Positions 1 to 7,757 of a stretch of 30,198 bases of DNA are shown here, piece after piece (position 1 is the first letter of the stretch; each line of letters opens with the position of its first letter). The stretch lies in contig JANLTU010000157.1 of assembly GCA_031363085.1 (NCBI GenBank), positions 1 to 30,198 on the forward strand. Reading direction: 5' to 3'. A program made the translations under genes and the position numbers. The stretch comes from UBA6921 sp031363085 (GTDB taxonomy: Bacteria; Pseudomonadota; Gammaproteobacteria; SG8-11). The notes beneath the pieces were generated by a model. It saw only the letters and a program-made list of their open reading frames with translations, made no database searches and was not told the origin of the DNA.

Positions 1-765
1 GCCAATCTACCGACAGGCTCCCGTTTAAAACGGGTCCTCAGGCTGGGACGGCCTCCCCAGTGAATCGTGAAAGCTTACTCATCTTCGATAGGCGATGCTT
101 TACTGGTTTTGATCATACAAGGCTGGGTTGATAAACCCAGCAAAGACTTCGGATGAAGTGGCGTGAGATCCGGGAACAAAGATGAAAGCGCAGCAAGGTG
201 TGCAATTCATGCATCACCGCGCAGCAACGCGATGGCGCTTGCAACTAACGCTGTAACGAAGTGGGCATGACGATGTACCAACACCACACACAACGAAAAC
301 CAATGGCGAGCGCGGAGCCGTGTCTGTCGCTGTTGCAGTGTCGTGGCAATTGTTCGCTGCGAATACCGTGGACTACGACGCTGCCACATCGCTTAACGGA
401 CGTGTGCGATCAGCTAAACAACCACATCCACTATACTAAAGATAAAAAAGTCAAAACCGCAAAAAATCAAACAATAGCGAAAATCATGCGAATTTCAACA
501 AATACCTAGAATCAAAACCCCACCGCCGCTGCGACGGTTGGAAACGTCAATCGTGTGTAGTGTTATTTATGATAGCGTTCATCCTCCCATCACGAACAAC
601 AGAACCTCCTTACTTTAGGCTCATCGTGCATTGGAAGAGTACGGGAGGTAGTCGGCCGTAAGCGGCTGGTGTACAGTGTGCGGGCTTCGTGAGGGCGGGG
701 CGCAGTGGGGCAAATTTTGCAATGTGGCAAGTCCGGTTTTTAGCGTGAAGACGTAATTCTCCTGT
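1..765. other. Non-coding region with several hairpins; no recognisable gene
   Basis: I see no convincing protein in either strand; the short open frames here have no family features. The left third is rich in short perfect inverted repeats: CCCGTTT-A-AAACGGG at about 22-36, a CTGGG/CCCAG stem at about 43-60, CTGGGTT-GATA-AACCCAG at 123-140, and CTTC/GAAG at about 148-159. This density suggests a structured RNA or the non-coding end of a mobile element lying beyond the left edge, but I cannot match it to a named family. About 420-500 is AT-rich and holds a -10-like TATACT near 432-437. The last 150 bases before 766 presumably carry the promoter of the following membrane protein gene. Confidence 0.4.
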
Positions 766-2850
766 ATGGATTTGGCGAGTTTTCAACCGCTTTTTGATTG
801 GGTTTCCCAGCATCCCGCGTGGGCCGGCGTGATCACGATGTTCATTGCTGCCTGCGAATCACTGGTGATCGTGGGCATCATCGTGCCCGGCATTGCGATG
901 TTATATGCCGTGGGCACCTTGGTTGGCTTGGGTCTGCTGGACTTGTGGCCGATTGTCGGCTGGACCGCCATCGGTGCGGCGATCGGCGACGGACTGAGTT
1001 ACTGGGTCGGCTGGCGTTATAAAGAACGCTTGTGCACCATCTGGCCGATGAATAAATATCCAGACCTGCTGCCTCGCGGCGAGGCGTTTTTCATCCGCCA
1101 TGGCGGCAAAAGCATTTTGTTCGGGCGTTTTGCCGGGCCGATGCGCGCCATCGTTCCTGCCGTCGCGGGTATTTTGCATATGCCGCCGGCGCGCTTCTAC
1201 ACCATCAATATCATTTCGGCCATTGTGTGGGCGCCGGCGGCCATTTTGCCGGGAGTCGCAATCGGAGCATCCATCGGCATGGCGGCGGAAATCGCCTCGC
1301 GTCTGGTGGTGCTGGTCATTATGTCGGTGGTCGTGACGATGGCCGCATTGTGGTTCGTCAAGCGGGTGTTTACATTTTTGCATCCGCGCGCGGATGTGTT
1401 GCTGGCGCGGGTGGTGCGCTGGAGTCAGGAGCACCGCGTTTTGGGCAAGTTGGTGTCGGCGGTGGTTGACCCCAACAAGCCCGAATCGCGTGGTTTGATC
1501 ATTCTGGGCAGCATGCTGATTGTGGCCATCTGGGGGTTCACGACGGTCATTAAGTCATTGGCGGGCACCGGCTCGTTGATGAGTATCGACACCGCTGTTG
1601 CGAATTTCGTGCACGACTTGCGCACACCGTGGACCGACGAAGCCATGCGTTTGTTCGCTAGCATCAGCACGCCGTCGGTGATGGCGATTTTCACCTTGGC
1701 AGTGTTCGCCTGGATCGTTTGGGAACGTAACGCGCGCGCGGTGGCGCATTGGCTGGCGGCAGCGGCGTTCGGTGTGCTCATTCCGGTGGTGTTGCACGTG
1801 GTGTTAACACTGCCGTCGCTGGAATTCAACGGCGAACGCATCGTGGCTGAGGCGTTCCCGAGCATGACCATTACCTGGAGCGCGGTGATGTTCATGTTCT
1901 TCGCGGTGATGGTGTCGCGCGATTTACCGGAAGAATGGCGCTGGACGCCGTATGCGGTGAGCAGCATGGTGTTGGGCGCGATCTGCTTGGCCTTGCTGTA
2001 TCTCGAACTGCAAGTGGTCTCCAATGTGCTGGGTGGTCTGGCCCTGGGCATCGCTTGGGCGGCCGTGCTGGGCATTGCCTACCGGCGTCATGCGGTCACG
2101 CCGGTTTCGGCACCGGTATTAATTACCATTGCGGTGGGTGTGCTGGCCCTGGGTGTGGGCATGCCGAGCGTGTGGATGACGGGGATGCAGGTAGTGCAAC
2201 TACCGAGTCCCGAAGCCAAACGCGAAGTACCGGCGGCGGCATGGTGGGCGCACGAATGGGCATCGTTACCGGTTTATCGCAGCGACTGGAAAGGGCTGCC
2301 TACGCAACCCATGACGGTGCAATGGGCCGGCGAATTGGCGATGCTCAAAACGCAACTGCTCAGCCAAGGCTGGCATGAGCCGGCGCCGCTCACCTTGAAA
2401 TCGTCCTTGTTGTGGCTGGCGCCCAACCCCGACTTTTCCGAATTACCGTTATTGCCGCGCGTGCACGACGGTCGCCATTCTGCGCTCGCCCTGGAAAAAG
2501 AAACCGACGACCCGAGCCGCGTGCTGGTGTTGCGTCTGTGGTCGTCGTCGGTGCAATTGCAAACGCCGGCAGCGCCGTTGTGGGTGGGTAACGTGGTTAA
2601 TTTGAATCTGATTCGACGCTTTAGCTTTTTTATCTATCCGCGCACCGGCGCGGCCTTCAATGAAGCATTGACGGTGCTTGAGGCCGACGTCCATGGCATG
2701 CTGTATCAACGCGCGCCGCGCACTCAAGGAACGTTTACGCGCACGGCGGGATGGAATGGCGAAGTGTTGTTGCTACGGGAAAAAAGCGCGTCAGGTGATC
2801 AATCGGTTTCCAAGGTTTTGAGCACTTCCTCAAGCCGCTCCAGTCTTTGA
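766..2850 (+). CDS. DedA / PAP2-like / LssY C-terminal membrane fusion protein
   Basis: This 694-residue inner-membrane protein has three parts. Residues about 1-205 are a DedA (SNARE-associated/VTT) domain, with the PGIAMLYAVGTL and GRFAGPMRAIVPAVAG signatures; DedA proteins are linked to lipid carrier transport and membrane homeostasis. Residues about 240-445 are hydrophobic and align by layout with a PAP2 lipid phosphatase domain. The catalytic signatures are altered: the usual PSGH reads PSMT, and the usual SR(x5)H(x3)D block reads ELQVVSNVLGG, so phosphatase activity is doubtful. Residues about 505-690 resemble the LssY C-terminal domain. DedA-PAP2-LssY fusions are known in proteobacteria. 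The ATG start lacks a strong ribosome binding site. The 3' end overlaps the convergent LON-domain gene by 52 bp. The DedA call is firm; the substrate is unknown. Confidence 0.85.
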   Translation: MDLASFQPLFDWVSQHPAWAGVITMFIAACESLVIVGIIVPGIAMLYAVGTLVGLGLLDLWPIVGWTAIGAAIGDGLSYWVGWRYKERLCTIWPMNKYPDLLPRGEAFFIRHGGKSILFGRFAGPMRAIVPAVAGILHMPPARFYTINIISAIVWAPAAILPGVAIGASIGMAAEIASRLVVLVIMSVVVTMAALWFVKRVFTFLHPRADVLLARVVRWSQEHRVLGKLVSAVVDPNKPESRGLIILGSMLIVAIWGFTTVIKSLAGTGSLMSIDTAVANFVHDLRTPWTDEAMRLFASISTPSVMAIFTLAVFAWIVWERNARAVAHWLAAAAFGVLIPVVLHVVLTLPSLEFNGERIVAEAFPSMTITWSAVMFMFFAVMVSRDLPEEWRWTPYAVSSMVLGAICLALLYLELQVVSNVLGGLALGIAWAAVLGIAYRRHAVTPVSAPVLITIAVGVLALGVGMPSVWMTGMQVVQLPSPEAKREVPAAAWWAHEWASLPVYRSDWKGLPTQPMTVQWAGELAMLKTQLLSQGWHEPAPLTLKSSLLWLAPNPDFSELPLLPRVHDGRHSALALEKETDDPSRVLVLRLWSSSVQLQTPAAPLWVGNVVNLNLIRRFSFFIYPRTGAAFNEALTVLEADVHGMLYQRAPRTQGTFTRTAGWNGEVLLLREKSASGDQSVSKVLSTSSSRSSL

Positions 2851-3386
2851 ATCGGATCGTCCAGCAGTAGAAAATACTGCTTTTGATCCAACCCAATCGG
2901 CAGCAATTCCGTCAGGCGCGCGCCGACCCAACTGGCGTCGTCGAAACACGGTGTGAGTTTCATATACGGCTGGCCGAGCCGCTGCATGATGCCGCTGAGC
3001 ATGTCCGCCAGCGGGCGAAACTGTGCGGGTAACGCGGCGCCCGGTTCATTGGCGAGGGTCTCGATCTCCGCCATCACGAGCTGATCAGGCTGCACGCTGC
3101 GACGGTAAATACGAAAGCGTTCTTGCCCGCGCGCGGTGATGCCCAGCACGCCGTCGTTGAGGGTGTGAAAGTAATCGATGTTGACTAAAGTGCCCAGATC
3201 GTACGTGGTCGCGGCTTTGCCGGTTTCGGCACCTTCGCGAATCAGGGCGACACCGAAAGGCGCGCTGTGACGCATGCAGGCGCTGATCATGTCGAGATAG
3301 CGCGGTTCAAATATGCGCAGCGGCAGCACCCCACCGGGAAACAGCACGGTGTTGAGTGGAAACAAAGGTATGCGGTGTTCGCTCAT
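2799..3386 (-). CDS. LON N-terminal (substrate-binding) domain protein
   Basis: The 195-residue protein begins with IPLFPLNTVLFPGGVLPLRI and continues with FEPRYLDMI, the hallmark start of the Lon N-terminal PUA-like domain (PF02190). It carries no AAA+ or Ser-Lys protease part, so it is a stand-alone LON-domain protein of the size common in proteobacteria, not the Lon protease. Such proteins are thought to bind peptides or partners; no reaction can be assigned. It lies 36 bp downstream of mpl on the same strand, probably in one transcript. Its last 52 bp overlap, tail to tail, the end of the DedA/LssY gene. Confidence 0.88.
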   Translation of the reverse strand: MSEHRIPLFPLNTVLFPGGVLPLRIFEPRYLDMISACMRHSAPFGVALIREGAETGKAATTYDLGTLVNIDYFHTLNDGVLGITARGQERFRIYRRSVQPDQLVMAEIETLANEPGAALPAQFRPLADMLSGIMQRLGQPYMKLTPCFDDASWVGARLTELLPIGLDQKQYFLLLDDPIQRLERLEEVLKTLETD

Positions 3387-3422
3387 CGAATATCCCGCCG
3401 CGCCGTTTCCGCTGCGAAATAA

Positions 3423-4778
3423 TTAAACCCCACGCAGCGCCTGCAATAGTTTTTCATGTATCCCGCCAAATCCGCCATTGCTCATGATCAAGACGTGATC
3501 GCCAGGACGTGACACTACGACAACCTGCTTAATAATAGCTTGGATATCGTCGAATGCTTGACCTTTGGTACCCAAGCCTGCAATCACGCCGCTAACATCC
3601 CAGCCCAGATCACGCGGTGCATATAACATGACGTGATCGGCAAGCGCGAGCGACGCGGCGAGCACGTCTTTGTGCACACCCATGCGCATGGTGTTGGAGC
3701 GCGGTTCGAGGATGGCGATGATGCGCGCGTTGCCGACGCGTTTACGCAAGCCGCCAAGTGTGGTCTCGATGGCGGTGGGGTGGTGGGCGAAATCGTCGTA
3801 GACGGTAACCTGGTTGACCGTGCCGCGATTTTCCATGCGGCGTTTGACGTTATGAAATTCTTTCAAGGCGGCGATGGCGGTTGTTGCCGGTACCCCGGCG
3901 TGTTGTGCGGCAGCGATGGCGACCAGACCGTTGTGTACGTTGTGATCGCCGATCAAGGACCACTGCGCCACGCCCACCGCTTGACCATTTTTCAGCACTT
4001 CAAAAACGCTGCCGTCCGGCTGTTGCAAGCGCGCTTGCCACGCGCCGTCCGTACCGACGCCTTCTATGGGGGTCCAGCAGCCCAGGTTCAAAGTTTGCTG
4101 CACATAAAAGTCATGTTGCGGCACGATGATCAAGCCATTGCTCGGCACCGTGCGCACCAAGTGGTGGAATTGGCGCTGGATGGCGGCCACGTCAGGAAAA
4201 ATATCCGCGTGATCGAACTCGATGTTGTTGATGATCAAGGTGCGCGGCCGGTAGTGCACGAACTTGGAACGCTTGTCGAAAAACGCGGTGTCGTATTCGT
4301 CGGCTTCGACTACGAAAAACGGCGTATCACCGAGGCGCGCCGACACACCGAAATTTTCCGGTACGCCGCCGACCAGAAAGCCGGGTTTCAATCCGGCATA
4401 TTCTAAAATCCATGCCAGGATGCTGGTGGTGGTGGTTTTGCCGTGGGTGCCTGCGACGGCCAGCACCCAGCGGTTGTGAATGATATGTGCGGCGAGAAAC
4501 GCCGGGCCGGAGGCGTAGCTCAAATTATGGTTGAGCACGTATTCGACGGCGGGATTGCCGCGCGACATGGCGTTGCCGATAACCACGAGGTCAGGATGCG
4601 GCTGTAACTGAGTGGGGTCGTAACCCTCGGTGAGCGCGATGCCTTGCTCGCGCAATTGCGTGCTCATCGGCGGATACACGTTGGCGTCGGAGCCGCTGAC
4701 GGTGAAACCGAGCTGACGTGCGAGCAGCGCGATGCCACCCATGAAGGTGCCACAAATGCCAAGGATATGAATATGCAT
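3423..4778 (-). CDS. mpl: UDP-N-acetylmuramate:L-Ala-gamma-D-Glu-meso-DAP ligase
   Basis: Mpl is the cytoplasmic murein-recycling ligase that joins the salvaged tripeptide L-Ala-gamma-D-Glu-meso-DAP to UDP-MurNAc using ATP. The 451-residue protein starts MHIHILGICGTFMGG, the Mpl/MurC Rossmann entry. It has the Mur ligase P-loop GTHGKTTT at residues 110-117, VVEADEYDTAFFDKRSKF and NNIEFDHADIF in the central domain, and DDFAHHPTAIETTL followed by LEPRSNTM in the C-terminal domain; these are typical of Mpl and set it apart from MurC. I chose the start at 4778 because the family begins with this motif; an upstream ATG at 4874 would run into the MITE flank and adds unrelated residues. It is followed at 36 bp by the LON-domain gene. 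The MITE ends about 84 bp upstream of this start, so it lies in the leader or promoter region. Confidence 0.95.
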   Translation of the reverse strand: MHIHILGICGTFMGGIALLARQLGFTVSGSDANVYPPMSTQLREQGIALTEGYDPTQLQPHPDLVVIGNAMSRGNPAVEYVLNHNLSYASGPAFLAAHIIHNRWVLAVAGTHGKTTTTSILAWILEYAGLKPGFLVGGVPENFGVSARLGDTPFFVVEADEYDTAFFDKRSKFVHYRPRTLIINNIEFDHADIFPDVAAIQRQFHHLVRTVPSNGLIIVPQHDFYVQQTLNLGCWTPIEGVGTDGAWQARLQQPDGSVFEVLKNGQAVGVAQWSLIGDHNVHNGLVAIAAAQHAGVPATTAIAALKEFHNVKRRMENRGTVNQVTVYDDFAHHPTAIETTLGGLRKRVGNARIIAILEPRSNTMRMGVHKDVLAASLALADHVMLYAPRDLGWDVSGVIAGLGTKGQAFDDIQAIIKQVVVVSRPGDHVLIMSNGGFGGIHEKLLQALRGV

Positions 4779-4861
4779 GTTGTTATTCCACGTTGCATTT
4801 AAACGAAATACTGCTGTCTGGTCCTTGCCGTGCAGATGTCCTGTCTGTGTTCCTCCGCCTA

Positions 4862-5052
4862 AGAGCCTGTTCAAGATCGTCCTGGAGGGCGCATTGCGGC
4901 GTTAAAATCGAACTCACGGCTGCATGGATGCAGGAGGTAGAGCAACGCAGGAGCAGTTGCCGAAAATACTCACATACTTGCGTGTATGCTGCGTTTTTGA
5001 GTTCGATTTTGCCTAGCACTGCATCCCTCCAGGACGATCTTGAACAGGCTCT
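4862..5052. mobile_element. MITE-like element, copy 1 (191 bp, 27-bp perfect terminal inverted repeats)
   Basis: The element begins AGAGCCTGTTCAAGATCG and ends with the exact reverse complement; the 27-bp terminal repeats (4862-4888 and 5026-5052) match perfectly. A second inner inverted repeat (AAAATCGAACTCA with TGAGTTCGATTTT) lets most of the element fold into one long hairpin. CTAAG occurs at 4859-4863 and again at 5051-5055, a possible target duplication or part of the end. A nearly identical copy lies at 24461-24652, and a lone end at 12847-12891. No transposase is encoded, so it is non-autonomous. It sits between the small membrane protein gene and mpl, which are on the same strand. 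Confidence 0.88.
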
Positions 5053-5080
5053 AAGTCTTCCTCGTGAATACAAGTGCTCG

Positions 5081-5605
5081 TTACTGCGCCGCCACAAATA
5101 ATGCGCTGCCAACGCGCATGGAGGTATAAACGTAGAGCAGGGCGACGCCCAGTGCAAAGAAAAATTTCATGTTGAGAGCGTGCCGCAAGATGTGCCCGAT
5201 GATGAAAATCGCCCACGCGACCAAGGCCAGCAGCAGCATATACCCGAGCGCCGCCAGCGCTGTGTCGGAGGCTTTATCGGCGCCGTCGATCAACAGGCTC
5301 ATCACCGGCAAGGCCACCAGTTGCCAAACCGTGCCGCTGCCGGCCAAGGCGGTGACCAGCTTGATCAGGCGATTTTTCAGGTCAAGTATCCACAGGCCGG
5401 CGTAAGCGAGCCCGACCAACATGCCCACGTCGACCAAGGCCGCCAGCAGCGCGGTGCCGGGTGTTGTACTTGACAGTGCCAGTAGATAACTCAGCAAGGT
5501 ATACGTAACCAAGGTGAGCAATGCGAGTGAAGATGAGTGTGGCAGATCCTGCGGGTTGGCCCGCAGCAAGCAGAGATCGACGAAGAGCTTCGGAGTTCGC
5601 AACAT
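5081..5605 (-). CDS. Small polytopic membrane protein of unknown function
   Basis: The product is 174 residues with about four hydrophobic segments, roughly at residues 27-46, 53-76, 88-107 and 118-165. No catalytic motif or named domain is recognisable. It lies on the same strand as mpl and the LON-domain gene, and before the MITE inserted was probably separated from mpl by only about 110 bp, which suggests co-transcription. It is divergent from rnd, whose start is 124 bp away. The start at 5605 is the first ATG of the frame and has no clear ribosome binding site, so the true start could be slightly downstream. I am fairly sure it is a real gene because of its coherent membrane topology, but its role is unknown. 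Confidence 0.7.
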   Translation of the reverse strand: MLRTPKLFVDLCLLRANPQDLPHSSSLALLTLVTYTLLSYLLALSSTTPGTALLAALVDVGMLVGLAYAGLWILDLKNRLIKLVTALAGSGTVWQLVALPVMSLLIDGADKASDTALAALGYMLLLALVAWAIFIIGHILRHALNMKFFFALGVALLYVYTSMRVGSALFVAAQ

Positions 5606-5728
5606 GCCAGTGTCAGTTTGAGGAGTGAGGAGGGGATTATCACGCGCACCTTGTGGTGCTGCTAGAAGTTTTTGTGTCAGCTACAATTGTGGGGTGCTTT
5701 CGCACCCGCCACGGCAGCGCCACACTAA

Positions 5729-6883
5729 ATGAAAGAATTTTACGTCGATACCCCCGAACAACTGGACGACTTGTGCGAGCGCTTGCGCGGCGCGGCATCT
5801 TTGGCGCTAGACACCGAGTTTTTGCGCGAGCGTACGTTTTACGCGCAGCTCTGCCTGTTGCAAATCGCCAGCGAGGAATTGGTTGCGTGCGTCGATCCGC
5901 TGGCCCTGCCGACACTCGAACCCTTGCTGGAAATTATTTTCGACCCGCGCGTGCTTAAAATCATGCACGCCGGTCGCCAGGATCTGGAAATCCTGTTCGA
6001 TTTACGCGGCAAGTTGTCGCGGCCGGTGTTTGATACACAGATCGCCGCAACGCTGCTGGGCCTGGGTGATCAGGTCAGCTACCAAACGCTAGTGCGCGAC
6101 GTGCTGGGTGTTGAACTGGAAAAAACCCACACCCGCACCAACTGGCAGCAACGTCCGCTCGACTCCGGCCAGTTGCGCTATGCACAAGACGACGTGCGCT
6201 ATTTGCACGAAGTCTGGCACCGGCAAACGCGGCAACTGGAAGACAAGGGCCGGCACGGCTGGCTGGACGACGACTTCGCCGCACTGACCGACATCGCCAA
6301 TTACGACAAAGTCGCGGAAGACGCGTGGTTGCGCATTCGCGGCATTCGCGTGCTCAAGGGTGTGCAGTTGGCGGTGGTGCGCGAACTGGCCGCGTGGCGC
6401 GAGCACCGCGCACGTGAATACGACCGGCCGCGCAAGTGGATATTGGGCGACGATGTGCTGATCGATCTGGCGCGGCATCTGCCGCCGGATATGGACGCCT
6501 TGCACCGCGTGCGTGGTCTGGATCCGCGCACCTTGCGTAGCGTGGGGCCGGATATTATCAATGTGATTCAGCGTGTGCAGAAGTTGCCGCAGTCCGAATG
6601 GCCGAGCCTGGGTTTGCGCTTTACGCCGACGCCGTCCGAAGAAGCTTTGATCGACGCGATGATGGCGATTGTGCGCCAAGCCGGCATCAGCAACGGCATC
6701 AGTCCGGCGGCCCTGGCCTCGCGCCGTGATCTGGAACAGATGATCGCCGGCAAGAACGATCACGCGATTTTGCATGGCTGGCGCGGGCGCTTGGTGGGGC
6801 AGCATCTACAGGCGTTTTTGCAGGGTGAAATCGAGTTGCATATGGATCAAGGTGTGTTGCGTATCAAGCCACGTGAAGCATGA
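5729..6883 (+). CDS. rnd: Ribonuclease D
   Basis: RNase D is a 3'-5' exoribonuclease that trims tRNA precursors and other structured RNAs. The 384-residue protein is the usual length. The DEDDy catalytic set is visible: LALDTEFLRE (D28, E30), HAGRQDLEIL (D85), and YAQDDVRYL (Y151, D155). The HRDC domain follows at about residues 205-285, then the second helical domain to the end. It starts at the ATG just before the family's N-terminal FYVDTPEQL; the ribosome binding site is weak. Its stop overlaps the start of the next gene (ATGA type), so the two are translationally coupled. Confidence 0.95.
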   Translation: MKEFYVDTPEQLDDLCERLRGAASLALDTEFLRERTFYAQLCLLQIASEELVACVDPLALPTLEPLLEIIFDPRVLKIMHAGRQDLEILFDLRGKLSRPVFDTQIAATLLGLGDQVSYQTLVRDVLGVELEKTHTRTNWQQRPLDSGQLRYAQDDVRYLHEVWHRQTRQLEDKGRHGWLDDDFAALTDIANYDKVAEDAWLRIRGIRVLKGVQLAVVRELAAWREHRAREYDRPRKWILGDDVLIDLARHLPPDMDALHRVRGLDPRTLRSVGPDIINVIQRVQKLPQSEWPSLGLRFTPTPSEEALIDAMMAIVRQAGISNGISPAALASRRDLEQMIAGKNDHAILHGWRGRLVGQHLQAFLQGEIELHMDQGVLRIKPREA

Positions 6884-7743
6884 CGCAACGACCGCAAAGA
6901 AGCATTTCAGTGTTGCTGTTGAGCATGTGTATGCAGTGTCCGGTCAGTGTCAGCGCCGCAGAAAATATCTGCGCGCGCCCACTGGCGGAGCGCGACGCAC
7001 CGGCGCATTTTACGCGCCTCGCCCGCTTGCAAATGGCGCTGGAGTACGGCAAGGCCGGGGTCGACTTTAGTCAAGTGGAATTGCATCCGGTCGACCGCGA
7101 TGTCATGCGCGTCGATGCCTTCGTACAGGTCACTAAAGCGGACGCCGACAATGCCGCGTCGTTGTGGATCACCGGCTGGCTCAGCCGCTGCCAGGGCACG
7201 CTGATTGTACGCGGCAACACTTGGCTTGCGGACGGCCGCTTGGTCACACCACGGTTCACGCTGAGGCAATTGCCGGGGCGCGGGCTGGCGTTGGGCAATG
7301 ACGACGCACCGCTCAATGTGATTGCGTTTGTCGACAGCCGGTGTCCGCATTGCCACCGCTTGATTGGTTACGCGCGCGACCTGCTGAAGCAAGGCGCGAT
7401 TCGCATCGAGTTCCGCCAAGTGGCCTATCTGGAAACCGCCGTCGAGGCGGTCAAGGACGCACGTCTTTACGAAACCGAATTATTCAAGCCCCGGCCCGCT
7501 GCGCTGAGCGCGGATGCGTATCTGGACATGGTCGGCGAGTTGAACAGCACCCTGGAGGCGGACGTCAACGCGCCTGCGTATGCAAAAGCCTTGGCCTTGA
7601 TTCAAACCAACACTGCCACCGCGCGCGCTGTATTGCACGTCAGCGCCGTGCCTGCGGTGCTGGTGCTTGACAAAAAAACCAGCGGTGAATATCGCTTGAC
7701 CGGGCTGGCGGAAATGAATCGCTTGTTGCAGCCCGATTTGTAA
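6880..7743 (+). CDS. DsbC/DsbG-like periplasmic thiol:disulfide protein
   Basis: The protein has 287 residues. A signal peptide occupies about residues 1-27 (hydrophobic core SVLLLSM, likely cleavage after VSVSA). Residues about 30-130 are an N-terminal region with no clear similarity to the DsbC dimerisation domain. A thioredoxin-fold domain follows, with GNDDAPLNVIAFVDSRCPHC placing the active CPHC pair at C155 and C158. A VSAVPAVLVLD segment near residue 255 supplies the cis-proline loop (VP) typical of this fold. It overlaps rnd by 4 bp and precedes the cardiolipin synthase gene by 14 bp, forming a three-gene run. The fold and redox motif are clear; whether it is an isomerase or an oxidoreductase is not. 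Confidence 0.8.
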   Translation: MTQRPQRSISVLLLSMCMQCPVSVSAAENICARPLAERDAPAHFTRLARLQMALEYGKAGVDFSQVELHPVDRDVMRVDAFVQVTKADADNAASLWITGWLSRCQGTLIVRGNTWLADGRLVTPRFTLRQLPGRGLALGNDDAPLNVIAFVDSRCPHCHRLIGYARDLLKQGAIRIEFRQVAYLETAVEAVKDARLYETELFKPRPAALSADAYLDMVGELNSTLEADVNAPAYAKALALIQTNTATARAVLHVSAVPAVLVLDKKTSGEYRLTGLAEMNRLLQPDL

Positions 7744-7757
7744 CCTGGAATGACTGC

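Noticed and set aside
207..509. Two overlapping short frames of 60 and 82 codons near the left edge
   Set aside because: Low-complexity composition, no ribosome binding site, no family motif and opposite strands overlapping.
3633..4406. 257-codon + strand frame opposite mpl
   Set aside because: It is antisense to a fully conserved mpl and shows no family features; long antisense frames are common at this GC content.
4793..5157. Open frames across MITE copy 1 on both strands
   Set aside because: They recur with the repeat itself, including in copy 2, and mirror each other because the element is a hairpin; no protein family is visible.
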